Shown in pieces: positions 5,136 to 13,093 of a stretch of DNA of 13,567 nucleotides; the first letter of the stretch is position 1, and the number at the start of each line of letters is the position of its first letter. The position numbers were made by a program, and so were the translations under genes. A model generated the notes under the pieces. The model was not told the DNA's origin. It was given only the letters and a program-made list of their open reading frames with translations, and ran no database searches. This DNA comes from Deltaproteobacteria bacterium (GTDB taxonomy: Bacteria > Desulfobacterota_B > Binatia > UBA9968), in NCBI GenBank assembly GCA_005879255.1, contig VBKY01000190.1:1-13567 (forward strand), given 5' to 3'.

Positions 5136-6269
5136 GTGAAACCATTTTTCTTCAAGAAGCTTACCTTGCCGTTCATTCTAGTCTCATTTTTCGTGAGTCC
5201 TTTTGCCTTTAGCGCTTCTCAGGCTCCGGCGTTGTTAAAAGCTAAGCAAGACGCTGAGGCTAAGGGTTACATTTTTCTTACCACTCATGACGAGATCGTG
5301 GCCGGGGCAAAGAAGGAAGGAAAACTCAGGGTAATGACAGGCCTAGAGCCGCCGAATTCCCAGCCGCTGATAAATGGATTTAAGCAGAAGTATCCTTTTA
5401 TCACTGATATTCAGATTGAGGAGATCCCCGGCGGCCCGGAGGCTTACCGAAGAATTCTTATGGAAATTAAGTCGGGCCAAACGAAGGGGTGGGACATTAC
5501 CTTTGCATACCTCGACTTTATCCCTGAATACATACCTTACCTAATGAAGCATGACATCGTGGGCATGGCCAAGCAAAATGTGCTCAAAATGGATCCACGA
5601 ATGGTTCATCCCGTCGAGAGGAACATGGTAAGCGTTACAAGCTCCCTAACAGTCGTACCCTACAACAGAAAGCTGATCTCGGACGATAAGGTTCCTGCCA
5701 AGTGGGAGGATTTTTTGAAACCGGAATTCAAGGGAAGAAAATTCGTCACCGATGTTCGGCCCATCCAGGTGGCCGGCCTGGCCCCTGCGTGGGGGTTGGA
5801 AAAGACGTTGGATTTTGCCCGGAAGCTCGCCGCGCAGGATCCGATATGGACTAGAGGCGCCACCAGAACCACCACCGCTGTGGCCGTCGGGGAGTATTCC
5901 CTCTACCTCGGAACAAATTTGGGCTCGATTAACAGAGCGATGGGTAAGGACCCAACGGGGAACCTCAAGTACAAGATCATAGAGCCCGCTCCTGTGCGGA
6001 ATGTTAACGGTGCGATGGCTACTCTCAAGGCGGCGGATCATCCTCATGCCGCTCTCCTGTGGCTAGAATTTCTCGCCTCTCCCGAGGGCCAGGAGATCAT
6101 CGACAAATACGAGCCGCTCAAGGCCTCGGTGTTCACTCCCAACTCGGGAATAGCCCAGGCGACCCGGGGGAAGAGGCTATCCGTGGTAGACTGGGATCAT
6201 TTCGTCAAAGTCGAGGAATATGTGGCGCAGATAATTGCAGCCTACGGTTTCCCAAAGGCAGACAAATAA
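5136..6269 (+). CDS. Periplasmic solute-binding protein of an ABC importer (AfuA/FutA/PotD-like), copy 1
   Basis: The 377-residue product starts with a Sec signal peptide (basic KPFFFKK, hydrophobic LPFILVSFFVSPF, cleavage near AFSA, no lipobox Cys), so it is a soluble periplasmic protein. The mature part has the type-II binding-protein layout: EEIVAGAKKEGKL-like N-terminal lobe (here DEIVAGAKKEGKLRV), a hinge with YNRKLISDDKVPAKWEDFL and PEFKGRK, and C-terminal EFLASPEGQEIIDKYEPL. The family binds ferric iron, polyamines, phosphonates or small organic anions; the ligand cannot be read from sequence. No permease or ATPase is adjacent. The ComA-like gene starts 65 bases downstream and a paralogue follows it. 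Family is sure, ligand unknown. Confidence 0.92.
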   Translation: MKPFFFKKLTLPFILVSFFVSPFAFSASQAPALLKAKQDAEAKGYIFLTTHDEIVAGAKKEGKLRVMTGLEPPNSQPLINGFKQKYPFITDIQIEEIPGGPEAYRRILMEIKSGQTKGWDITFAYLDFIPEYIPYLMKHDIVGMAKQNVLKMDPRMVHPVERNMVSVTSSLTVVPYNRKLISDDKVPAKWEDFLKPEFKGRKFVTDVRPIQVAGLAPAWGLEKTLDFARKLAAQDPIWTRGATRTTTAVAVGEYSLYLGTNLGSINRAMGKDPTGNLKYKIIEPAPVRNVNGAMATLKAADHPHAALLWLEFLASPEGQEIIDKYEPLKASVFTPNSGIAQATRGKRLSVVDWDHFVKVEEYVAQIIAAYGFPKADK

Positions 6270-6277
6270 CGGAGAAC

Positions 6278-6317
6278 AAGTCGGGATAGATGGTTTGGCG
6301 GCGACCGACTTTTCTTT
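6278..6317 (+). terminator. Weak hairpin between binding protein and ComA-like gene
   Basis: AAGTCGG (6278-6284) pairs with CCGACTT (6305-6311), followed by TTCTTT. The 20-base loop makes it a weak terminator. It may act as a partial stop or 3' protector that keeps binding-protein mRNA in excess over the enzyme gene. Confidence 0.35.
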
Positions 6318-6334
6318 AATCAAAAGGAGGACGG

Positions 6335-7159
6335 ATGGCAGAGGACAAAAGCATCTTCAGTTGGCTGAGCGTTCCTGATAGGACAAGGAAGCCGAGAACC
6401 ACCGGTCTGAATATGGTGGTGCCCGTTCAAGTTGCAATTGAAGGGATGAACATGCTGCAGGACCTTGTGAGCTGGGGGGGAGATTACATCGACTATTACA
6501 AAATGGGTACTGAGATGAAGCTTCAGCGCCGTGATGCGGTTGTGAAGAAGCTCGCGTTCTTGAAGGAGAATGGGATTGAGCCCTACGCTCCGGGAGGTGT
6601 CGCCGGCAAAGCTATCAAAGAAGATTGCATAGAGGTGTGCTTGGATGAGCTTGTAGAGTTGGGATTCGGCGCCGTCGAAGCGTCGAGTGTTGTGCTGGCG
6701 ATGGCAAAAATGTTGGAGGTCATACAGAAAGGGAAGGACCGGGGCCTTAAGGTTTTTGCCGAAGTAGGGAAGAAGCATATTGGTTGGGAAGGGGGGCCGA
6801 AAAACTACACGCCCACGGATGACGTGATCCGTGGGATGCAAGCTCTCCTAAACGCGGGAGCGTTTAAAGTCATATATGAGTTCACTGAGATTGTATCGTT
6901 GCTGAAAGAAAATAGAGGACTTGAAAGGCTAGCGGAAGTATTCGTCGCGGTTGGCAAAGACAATATCATGCTCGAGGTGCCGATTAGTTCGGTAGGCACA
7001 TGGGATGAGTTGTCGCGTTACCTGAAGTTGTTTATTGATCAGTTTGGTCCAAACGTGAACCTCGGCAACGTAAGCCCAGATCATATCATGGCGATAGAAA
7101 AGCTACGCCACAATTTCAGCGCAATCAGCATACTGGGAAAACGGTCCTCCCCCAACTGA
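6335..7159 (+). CDS. ComA-family (phosphosulfolactate-synthase-like) TIM-barrel protein
   Basis: The 274-residue length and pattern fit ComA/YitD proteins, which add sulfite to phosphoenolpyruvate to form (2R)-phosphosulfolactate. Matches in order are RKPRTTGLNMVV (18-29), the strand GDYIDYYKMGT (49-59), PGGVAGKAI (87-95), VFAEVGKK (140-147) and FGPNVNLGNV (237-246). Divergences matter: the ISDG-type motif of characterised enzymes is ASSVVL (116-121), and the EARE motif is replaced by YEFTE. Substrate or reaction may therefore differ. The start has an excellent GGAGG five bases upstream. The gene sits between two paralogous binding proteins in the same direction, likely co-transcribed. It is cytoplasmic (no signal peptide). 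Family membership is likely; the exact reaction is not established. Confidence 0.8.
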   Translation: MAEDKSIFSWLSVPDRTRKPRTTGLNMVVPVQVAIEGMNMLQDLVSWGGDYIDYYKMGTEMKLQRRDAVVKKLAFLKENGIEPYAPGGVAGKAIKEDCIEVCLDELVELGFGAVEASSVVLAMAKMLEVIQKGKDRGLKVFAEVGKKHIGWEGGPKNYTPTDDVIRGMQALLNAGAFKVIYEFTEIVSLLKENRGLERLAEVFVAVGKDNIMLEVPISSVGTWDELSRYLKLFIDQFGPNVNLGNVSPDHIMAIEKLRHNFSAISILGKRSSPN

Positions 7160-7219
7160 CGTGGTGGATGACATTCCCGCCAGGGCAGATATGGCTCCGA
7201 ATCGGGAAGATGCGTTTCG

Positions 7220-7342
7220 GTGAGTACCGCAGTTTACGCCGTTGCACTAAATAATAAGTCGGTTGCTGTGTTCGGGCCGTTCGAAGAAAGCCGCGAGCAA
7301 ACAAACCGGTGGATATTTTATGAAGACGGTAAACGCCTGTGA
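7220..7342 (+). CDS. Possible small ORF between ComA-like gene and binding protein 2
   Basis: A GTG-started frame of 40 residues begins VSTAVYAVALNNKSVAVFGP and ends with EDGKRL. Its codons look plausible and it lies in the same direction as its neighbours. No clear ribosome binding site precedes it and no family is recognised. It is offered only because the 296-base gap holds nothing else. Confidence 0.2.
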   Translation: MSTAVYAVALNNKSVAVFGPFEESREQTNRWIFYEDGKRL

Positions 7343-7455
7343 CTCGCGAGAAAAATCAAGGATGCGTGTTTATGTCCCAACGGGATCAGGTGGTCAGCGA
7401 TCGCATGCCGATCCCGGGAAATCGGGCACTGAATAAAGTGCAAAGGAGTTGGGCG

Positions 7456-8598
7456 ATGAGGTTGTCAGTTCTTGCCAAAACGGTTGGCTGTTTCACTCTG
7501 TTTTCATTCCTGGCGCTCGTGCCCCAGCGCGGAGATGGGGCAAGTCCGGCGCCGCTGCTGAAAGCCAAGAAGGAGGCTGAGACCAAGGGGTACAGTTTTT
7601 TTGCCACGCACGAAGAGATTGTGACGATGGCAAAGAAGGAGGAAAAACTGGGAGTCAGTAGCAATCTGGAGCCGCAGAATTTTAAGCCGTTGATCCATGC
7701 ATTCAAGCAAAAGTATCCGTTCATTACCGATGTTCAGGTCGGCGGCGAGCTCTCGGGCGGCGCCGCGTATCAGAGGCTTATCTTGGAGATGAAGGCGGGC
7801 CAAGCTAAAGAGTGGGACGTCACCCATATACCTCTCGACTTCGCCCAGGAGTATCCGCCTTATCTGCTGAAGCACGATATTCTGGGCATGGCCAAGCAGG
7901 GTGTGCTCAAAATCGATCCCCGGATGGTCTCCCCTGTCGAGAGGAACATGATAACGATTACGAGCAACGTGTCGGTCATACTCTACAATAGAAAGCTCAT
8001 CTCGGACGATAAAGTGCCTGCCACATGGGACGATTTCTTGAAACCCGAGTTTAAAGGAAAAAAATTCCTCATGAACATTCGGCCATTGCATTTAGCTGGG
8101 CTAGTACCTGCTTGGGGGCTGGAAAGAACGCTGGATTTCGCGCGTAAGCTAGCCGCCCAACAGCCCGTATGGGGCAGCGGCACCACCCGGCTTAATACCG
8201 CTGTGACCGCCGGAGAGCATTCCCTATACTTAGCCTCTAATTTCAGTTCCGCTAAGAGGGCTATGAGCAAGGACGCAACTGGAAACCTTAATTACAGGGT
8301 TCTTGAGCCGATCCCTACTCGGATTGTCGAGCACACCAGCGCTATCATCAATACAGCTTCTCATCCCCATGCCGCTCTGCTCTGGCTTGAATTTCTGGCC
8401 TCTCCTGAGGGCCAGGAGATTATAGACAAATACGAGCCGCTTAGGGCTTCGGTCTTTACTCTCGGCTCAGCCACGGAGCAAGTGACTCGGGGGAAGAAGC
8501 TATCGGTCGTAGATTGGAACCACTTTGGCAAGTACCAGGATTATGAGGCAAAGATATTTGTCGCGTGGGGGTTCCCGAAGGAGGATACTCGTCAATAA
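7456..8598 (+). CDS. Periplasmic solute-binding protein of an ABC importer, copy 2 (paralogue of 5136-6269)
   Basis: The 380-residue protein is roughly 60% identical by eye to copy 1 along its whole length, sharing LISDDKVPA, FKQKYPFITD, PAWGLE and the 18-residue block EFLASPEGQEIIDKYEPL. The chosen ATG at 7456 has AAGGAG seven bases upstream and starts a clean signal peptide (MRLSVLAKTVGCFTLFSFLA, cleavage near GDGA). Upstream in-frame starts from 7339 would put 39 polar residues before it and are rejected. The differences from copy 1 cluster at the ligand-lobe segment (GGELSGGAAYQR against EEIPGGPEAYRR) and after the hinge, suggesting related but not identical ligands. No transporter membrane genes follow. 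A hairpin at 8690-8706 may end the transcript. Confidence 0.92.
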   Translation: MRLSVLAKTVGCFTLFSFLALVPQRGDGASPAPLLKAKKEAETKGYSFFATHEEIVTMAKKEEKLGVSSNLEPQNFKPLIHAFKQKYPFITDVQVGGELSGGAAYQRLILEMKAGQAKEWDVTHIPLDFAQEYPPYLLKHDILGMAKQGVLKIDPRMVSPVERNMITITSNVSVILYNRKLISDDKVPATWDDFLKPEFKGKKFLMNIRPLHLAGLVPAWGLERTLDFARKLAAQQPVWGSGTTRLNTAVTAGEHSLYLASNFSSAKRAMSKDATGNLNYRVLEPIPTRIVEHTSAIINTASHPHAALLWLEFLASPEGQEIIDKYEPLRASVFTLGSATEQVTRGKKLSVVDWNHFGKYQDYEAKIFVAWGFPKEDTRQ

Positions 8599-8689
8599 GG
8601 GGCCAGATCTTTGATTCTTGATTTGTCGCCTCTCGTGTTCATTTACGAAGGGCAGACTACTGACCAGCGCAAACAAATCCCAACGACAC

Positions 8690-8710
8690 GAGGATGTTAC
8701 ATCCTCTTTC
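8690..8710 (+). terminator. Likely terminator of the binding-protein/ComA-like cluster
   Basis: GAGGATG and CATCCTC form a 7-bp stem with a TTA loop, followed by TTTCC. It lies 91 bases after the stop of binding protein 2. The T-tract is short, so efficiency is uncertain. Confidence 0.4.
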
Positions 8711-8846
8711 CGCTTGAATTCGACTGCTTCATCAAATCGATTACAAGCTTATGGCGAGCATCATGTTCAGTCGCGCCAGTGGCTGGCAGCGACATGAAGA
8801 AGCTAGGTTGGATTTTGTTTAGCCTCTGTGATTTCACAAAAGCTGA

Positions 8847-9368
8847 TTATTCTAGGGTCAACGGCACAGCCCCGTCCATACGCCTACGTGCCTCGTTGCC
8901 GGCCGTGTGCATGACGAAATCAGCGACTTCTAGCATTGCCTCCCCAGAGGACTTAGCCATCCGAAACTTCTGAATTGAAACCTGGCGAACAGGTTGTCCC
9001 ATTTGTCCTATCTGTAGGCGGTATCCCTCGAAGAACGTAGCTGCGAGTGCATCAGTCCGCGTGGACTCCTCAAAAACGAGGGCAACATTGCTGATTGGAT
9101 GGTGGCGTGCAATCTCGGCGATGCGTTCAAGGAGAGACCGGGCTACGATCGCATAGGGCTTGAGCGATGGATCCAACAATGCACGATCGGTCAGAACCGC
9201 AGCTACTCTCCCGAAACAATGATCGTGAAAAAATTGCCCGATTGCGTTAAGTTGCGCCTGCGATGCTGCGGTTAACTCGATCGGTTTGGTGATGCCGAGC
9301 GATTGCCGCAACCACTCTGCTTGCGCCCTAATCCATGCTTCTCGGCCTTTTTTCGATCTTCTCTGCAT
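8847..9368 (-). CDS. DUF3800-like protein, N-terminally short
   Basis: The 173-residue product resembles the C-terminal two thirds of DUF3800 proteins: FGRVAAVLTD, a long helix, ISNVALVFEESTRTD, then RMAKSSGEAMLEVADFV (the conserved KxxGExxLEVADF block) and HTAGNEARRR. DUF3800 proteins have an RNase H-like fold, often occur in mobile or defence-rich regions, and normally begin with an FIDESG-type acidic motif. That motif is missing here, so catalysis is doubtful. A separate upstream frame (9328-9438) overlaps this start and would join it after a one-base shift in an A6 run. The gene is convergent with the binding-protein cluster and divergent from the LysM gene. It may be a decayed or truncated copy. 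Confidence 0.55.
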   Translation of the reverse strand: MQRRSKKGREAWIRAQAEWLRQSLGITKPIELTAASQAQLNAIGQFFHDHCFGRVAAVLTDRALLDPSLKPYAIVARSLLERIAEIARHHPISNVALVFEESTRTDALAATFFEGYRLQIGQMGQPVRQVSIQKFRMAKSSGEAMLEVADFVMHTAGNEARRRMDGAVPLTLE

Positions 9369-9438
9369 CGCGCTTATACCTCTCCATTTGCTTCAAAAAT
9401 TTCTCGTGTCGGTTTTCAAATTTGTCTCGATGGTTCAT
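9328..9438 (-). CDS. Small charged ORF overlapping the DUF3800-like start
   Basis: Starting at ATG 9438 with AGGGGTG five bases upstream, this frame encodes 36 residues beginning MNHRDKFENRHEKFLKQMER and stops at 9328, inside the DUF3800-like gene. It is highly charged and helical. Its codons around EKIEKR meet an A6 run (complement of 9348-9353). Losing one base there would join it to KGREAWIRAQ of the DUF3800-like frame, so it may be that gene's true N-terminus separated by a frameshift. Confidence 0.35.
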   Translation of the reverse strand: MNHRDKFENRHEKFLKQMERYKRDAEKIEKRPRSMD

Positions 9439-9642
9439 GGATCACCCCTAATGGTTCGCGTGACCTGCTCTAATCCACGATCAGAACGAAACATATGACA
9501 CCAGGACACGCAATCCTGCTGCACCTGAAAAGATTTTCAGTATCAACACGTAAGCCGTAGCAGGACCCTAGAGCGGGTGTTAGTCTTTTATCATGCGCTA
9601 CTCGCATGCGCGCAGTCTTTAGCTGCGAGAAAGGGGACTGTT

Positions 9643-10233
9643 ATGGATAGAATTTTTTTTCTTCTTTTCTTTCTCTATTCTCTTTTTGTTGCTTCACCTC
9701 TGTCAGCAGCTGCTGAGAGTCAAACATGGAAGGTACGGTCCGGCGACAATCTTGACATCATTGCGACGACTCTCGAAATTCCCAAAGAAGAAATTAAAAA
9801 ACACAATCCCGGGGTTCTGGAGAGCAATCTCCAAATCGGTCAGAAGCTGAAACTGCCGCTTCACGCGTATGTAGAGAGTAAGACGCTGGAAGAAGAACTC
9901 AGCAAAAAAGATGAGCGGATTGGAAAGCTTGAAAGAAAAAGCAGTGATTTGGAGAAAAAAATCGCTAGCGCAGAATCGCAGTTACGCTGGCATCCCATTT
10001 GGCTTTGGGGATTCTGGATTTATTTTGGCATTATTGCATTTATAGTTTCCGGCGCATATTGGATTTTTCGGCAAACGCACCCCCGGGTTTTTGAGCAACC
10101 GCATGACCGGTCCATCAGAGACTTAAAACAAAGCCAAATGCGAGTGCGGTCATTTCCGCACGAAGAAGAAAGTGCAAGCAGCCACGGAGTCCAATGGCAC
10201 CCGCCACTGAAGCGGGTTCCCGCACACCGTTAA
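9643..10233 (+). CDS. LysM-domain protein with coiled coil and one membrane helix
   Basis: The start ATG at 9643 has AGGGG six bases upstream and opens a signal peptide (residues 1-24, hydrophobic FFLLFFLYSLFVA, cleavage near SAAAE); an earlier in-frame start at 9577 is less likely. Residues 28-72 form a LysM domain (WKVRSGDNLDIIATTLEIP, then HNPGVLESNLQIGQKLKLP) that binds peptidoglycan glycan chains. A charged coiled coil follows (about 78-114, KTLEEELSKKDERIGKLERK), then a membrane helix rich in Trp (118-142) and a basic cytoplasmic tail with several His-Pro motifs. The layout suggests an inner-membrane protein reaching into the periplasm to sense or anchor to the wall, reminiscent of FimV-type N-terminal regions but shorter. 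The exact role is unknown. Confidence 0.8.
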   Translation: MDRIFFLLFFLYSLFVASPLSAAAESQTWKVRSGDNLDIIATTLEIPKEEIKKHNPGVLESNLQIGQKLKLPLHAYVESKTLEEELSKKDERIGKLERKSSDLEKKIASAESQLRWHPIWLWGFWIYFGIIAFIVSGAYWIFRQTHPRVFEQPHDRSIRDLKQSQMRVRSFPHEEESASSHGVQWHPPLKRVPAHR

Positions 10234-10679
10234 GCTGGGCAGATGAAGCTCAGGTGCCAAGCCACACTTGCGCCTCTGATTGGCGCCGGTTATTGATCAC
10301 TCGTCTTAGCTGGTGCTAACTGTAACGCGGCTCTTTGCGCAACGGTAATAATTTGCCGTTTCACGGCACCAGTTGCCCTACACATAACATTGAGCCAATC
10401 GAATATTGCGACACAAGGAATGCCACCGACACGAGGATTCGGGATTCTCGTAGCATCTCTAAGTGCAAGAAAGCAGACCAGAATTTTTTACCTTTGCCAT
10501 TGCTTTGTCGGTCGATTAGCGGCGCGCTTTGAACGCGATAGAAGCGCCGCGGTTCGTGGTGCCCGGCCCTCTGCAGGCTGGTGGTCGCCCGGTGTGTCAT
10601 CCCGCCTGATTGGGAAAGAGATCCGATTAGATCTCAATGACAGAATAGTGACGTTCGGCTGTTTCCAATGCCGCCTCAT
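10234..10679. other. Stretch without a supported gene
   Basis: No frame resembles a known protein. Short dyads are present: CTGGTGC (10310-10316) with GCACCAG (10366-10372), enclosing an AACGG/CCGTT hairpin, and ACGAG/CTCGT near 10431-10451. None has a T-tract that would make it a terminator. Minus-strand frames here are probably read-through from the broken SDR gene. Confidence 0.4.
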
Positions 10680-10772
10680 TAGTAGGACAGCACCACCGTT
10701 CATGTGTACGGTTTGGCCGGTGATGGAGGCCTGGCCGTCTTGGACGAGGAAAAGAATCGCGCCGGCGAAATC
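10680..10772 (-). pseudogene. C-terminal remnant of a short-chain dehydrogenase/reductase
   Basis: The minus strand encodes FAGAILFLVQDGQASITGQT then VHMNGGAVLL, the hallmark end of classical SDR enzymes (AxAIxFLaSd...iTGqxxxVdGG). Only about 30 codons remain; a stop lies directly upstream and the Rossmann GxxxGxG and YxxxK motifs are absent. It begins 52 bases after the end of the molybdopterin subunit gene on the same strand, so it was probably the next gene of that operon before a deletion removed its 5' part. Confidence 0.65.
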
Positions 10773-10824
10773 TCATGCTCATGATCTATCCATAGTCACT
10801 TCGGGCGGGCAAATAATTCGGCGG

Positions 10825-13071
10825 CTACTGTTTTCGCTGCAGCTTTTGGTAAACTTTTCCGCACGAGATCGGCAGGCTCGTCAGGCGCACGCCGGTGGCA
10901 TTAAAGACCGCGTTGCCGATGGCGGGCGGTATCGGTGTGATGGCATGCTCGGCGGCCGGTTTGGCGTTGAACGGTCCCGGCCCCTCGGTAGCGCCGCTAA
11001 CCAGAGTGGTTTTGCGTGCCGGCAAATCGCGGACTGTAGGGATCTTGTAATCGCCCAGGCTGAGCGTGGTTACGCAGCCGTCTTCGACGAGCATCTCTTC
11101 GCAAACGGCCATGCCCAAACCCTGCAGCATTCCGCCTTCGATTTGGCCCTGATGGGTCAACGAATTAATCACGACGGAGACATCATGGAAGGTGCTCAGC
11201 CGCCTTACTTGAACTTGACCACTCTCTTTATCTACCTCCACGTCGGCGATCACGGATTGAAAGATATGCTCGCGCGGCCGGATCCGTCCGTCGTAATAAG
11301 CAAAGCCCCGCCCGGGCTCGCCTGGAGCGAGGGAGGCGAGTTGCTTCAAGTCCAGGCTCTTTTTTCCGTCCCGCAACCACACTCGCCCATCGCGCCACTC
11401 GATTCCAGCCGGGTCCGCTTCCCAGTGAATGGCCGCCCGAGCCTTCATCGATTCAATCAGCGCCTGAGTGGCGCGTAACGCGGCCTGCCCGGTGACGTGG
11501 GTTGCCCCCTGTCCTTTGATGCCGTCGTGAAACGGCGCGTGGTTCGTGTCCGGAACTTCGACCGTGACACGCTCGGGCTTGATGCCGAGGATCTCGGCGA
11601 CGACTTGCGTTTGCATCACGTGCACGCCGGCTCCCTGATCGATAATCCCGACCACCAGTCGCACGTTGCCGTCTGTGCCGAGCAGGACCTCGGCTTCCGA
11701 CTCCCCTTGCCCGACATGCCGGCAAGAAAGCGCGATGCCTCGGCCCACGGAATTACCTGGCTTAAGTGGCGCAAGTTTCGGCTGGGTCCAGGCGCCGCGG
11801 GCGCGCGCCAGCACCTCGCGGCATTTTATATCGCGATACTGAAAGCCGCTGTAATTGCCGTCGCCTTCCGAAAGGGCGTTGAGAAATCTAAACTCCAATG
11901 GATCGATACCGAGCTCAGCGGCGATCATGTCCATATGGGTTTCCGCAGCGAAAACCGTTTGCAGCTCGCCGGAAGCGCGCATGTAGCCGCCGGGCACCTG
12001 GTTGGTGTAAACGCACAGGCTCTCGAGGCGCGTATGCGGCACCTGGTAGGCGCCGCCCTGGGTGAGCGCGCCGCTCATGTGCGCCGGCGGACTGGGCTTG
12101 AACGCGCCGTAGGCGCCGCCGTTATAAATCACCCGCGCATCGCGCGCCCACAACCGGCCGTCGCGCTTGACGCCGCTGCGGAGGAAAATCATCGCGGGAT
12201 GGCGCGGCGCCGAGGCCAGGAGTTCCTCGCCGTAAGTGCGCACGATGCGCACGGGTTTGCCGGCCGCCCGGGCGAGATAATACGCGATCGGAATATCGAT
12301 CAAATGATCTTTACCGCCGAAGGAGCCGCCGACCACGATCGGATGAAGAATGACTTGGTCCTTCGGCAAGTCCAGCAAGCGCGCCATTTGATCGCGCGCG
12401 CTGAACGGCGACTGGGTCGATGCCCAAGCAAGTATTCTCCCCTCGGCGTCAAGCTCCACCGAACAGGCGTAGGGCTCGATGTAACCCTGGTGCACCATCT
12501 GGGTTTGGAACGTATGCTCGAAGATCTTGTCGGACTCGCTGAAGCCCTTTTCGATGTCACCCTTTTTCGCGCGCAGCATGCTCTGCACATTGCGCAGGTC
12601 GGGCGCCCTGGTCTCCGGCGCTTCGTAGGAAGCGTAGTCGGGATGGATCAACGGCGCCCCGGGCTTTAGCGCTTCTAAAGGATCAAAGACCGCCGGCAGC
12701 TCTTCATACTCGACATCGATCAGAGTGAGCGCTTCTTCCGCCGTGTCTTTGTCGATGGCGGCGACCGCCGCCACCTTGTCGCCGACAAAGCGTACTCGCT
12801 CGATCGCAAGTATCGGCAGGTCGGCGAGCGTCCTGCCGGTGAGCTTGGAACTTACGTCTTGAGCGGTGATGACAGCCTTGACGCCCGGAAGATTGCGCGC
12901 GCGACTGGTATCGATGCTGACGATGCGCGCGTGCGCCAAGGGGCTGCGCAGAATCTTGCCCCAGAGCATGTCGGGGCGAATGACGTCGGCCGTAAAATAA
13001 GCTTCTCCGGTAACTTTTCCCCGGCCGTCTTCACGCTGCAGCGCGCGGCCGAGCACGCGGAATTTTGCCAT
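10825..13071 (-). CDS. Xanthine-dehydrogenase-family molybdopterin-binding (large) subunit
   Basis: At 748 residues this is the usual size of the catalytic Mo subunit of xanthine dehydrogenase, CO dehydrogenase or aldehyde oxidoreductase family enzymes, which hydroxylate substrates with water-derived oxygen. The N-terminal hammerhead domain (about 17-125) is followed by STQSPF (218-223), the cofactor-binding GGSFGGK (248-254), GGYMRASGE (361-369) and GQGATHVTGQAA. The final catalytic Glu is kept (E708), but in KPAAE where relatives have KGVGE. The AYRCSFR loop of CO dehydrogenase is absent, so it is not CoxL. It needs FeS and usually FAD subunits, which are not in the window. The ATG at 13071 has AAGG six bases upstream. 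It lies 22 bases after the UbiD-family gene, clearly one operon; an aromatic or N-heterocyclic acid substrate is inferred. Confidence 0.93.
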   Translation of the reverse strand: MAKFRVLGRALQREDGRGKVTGEAYFTADVIRPDMLWGKILRSPLAHARIVSIDTSRARNLPGVKAVITAQDVSSKLTGRTLADLPILAIERVRFVGDKVAAVAAIDKDTAEEALTLIDVEYEELPAVFDPLEALKPGAPLIHPDYASYEAPETRAPDLRNVQSMLRAKKGDIEKGFSESDKIFEHTFQTQMVHQGYIEPYACSVELDAEGRILAWASTQSPFSARDQMARLLDLPKDQVILHPIVVGGSFGGKDHLIDIPIAYYLARAAGKPVRIVRTYGEELLASAPRHPAMIFLRSGVKRDGRLWARDARVIYNGGAYGAFKPSPPAHMSGALTQGGAYQVPHTRLESLCVYTNQVPGGYMRASGELQTVFAAETHMDMIAAELGIDPLEFRFLNALSEGDGNYSGFQYRDIKCREVLARARGAWTQPKLAPLKPGNSVGRGIALSCRHVGQGESEAEVLLGTDGNVRLVVGIIDQGAGVHVMQTQVVAEILGIKPERVTVEVPDTNHAPFHDGIKGQGATHVTGQAALRATQALIESMKARAAIHWEADPAGIEWRDGRVWLRDGKKSLDLKQLASLAPGEPGRGFAYYDGRIRPREHIFQSVIADVEVDKESGQVQVRRLSTFHDVSVVINSLTHQGQIEGGMLQGLGMAVCEEMLVEDGCVTTLSLGDYKIPTVRDLPARKTTLVSGATEGPGPFNAKPAAEHAITPIPPAIGNAVFNATGVRLTSLPISCGKVYQKLQRKQ

Positions 13072-13093
13072 CGATCGCCTTGACTCCCGTTGT

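Noticed and set aside
9346..9356. Programmed -1 frameshift site (A6G, dnaX-type heptamer)
   Set aside because: The heptamer is not in the required codon phase, and the shift needed to join the frames is +1 or -2, not -1.
10310..10372. Integron attC-like site
   Set aside because: The arms CTGGTGC/GCACCAG are inverted, but the RYYYAAC and GTTRRRY core sites are absent and there is no cassette structure.
10390..11478. 362-codon plus-strand frame
   Set aside because: It overlaps the SDR remnant and the 3' end of the molybdopterin subunit in antisense and has no recognisable domain or ribosome binding site.
11497..12669. Long open frame (390 codons) on the plus strand opposite the molybdopterin subunit
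   Set aside because: It is the antisense of a clearly conserved GC-rich gene; its translation is His/Arg/Gly/Ala-rich without family motifs.
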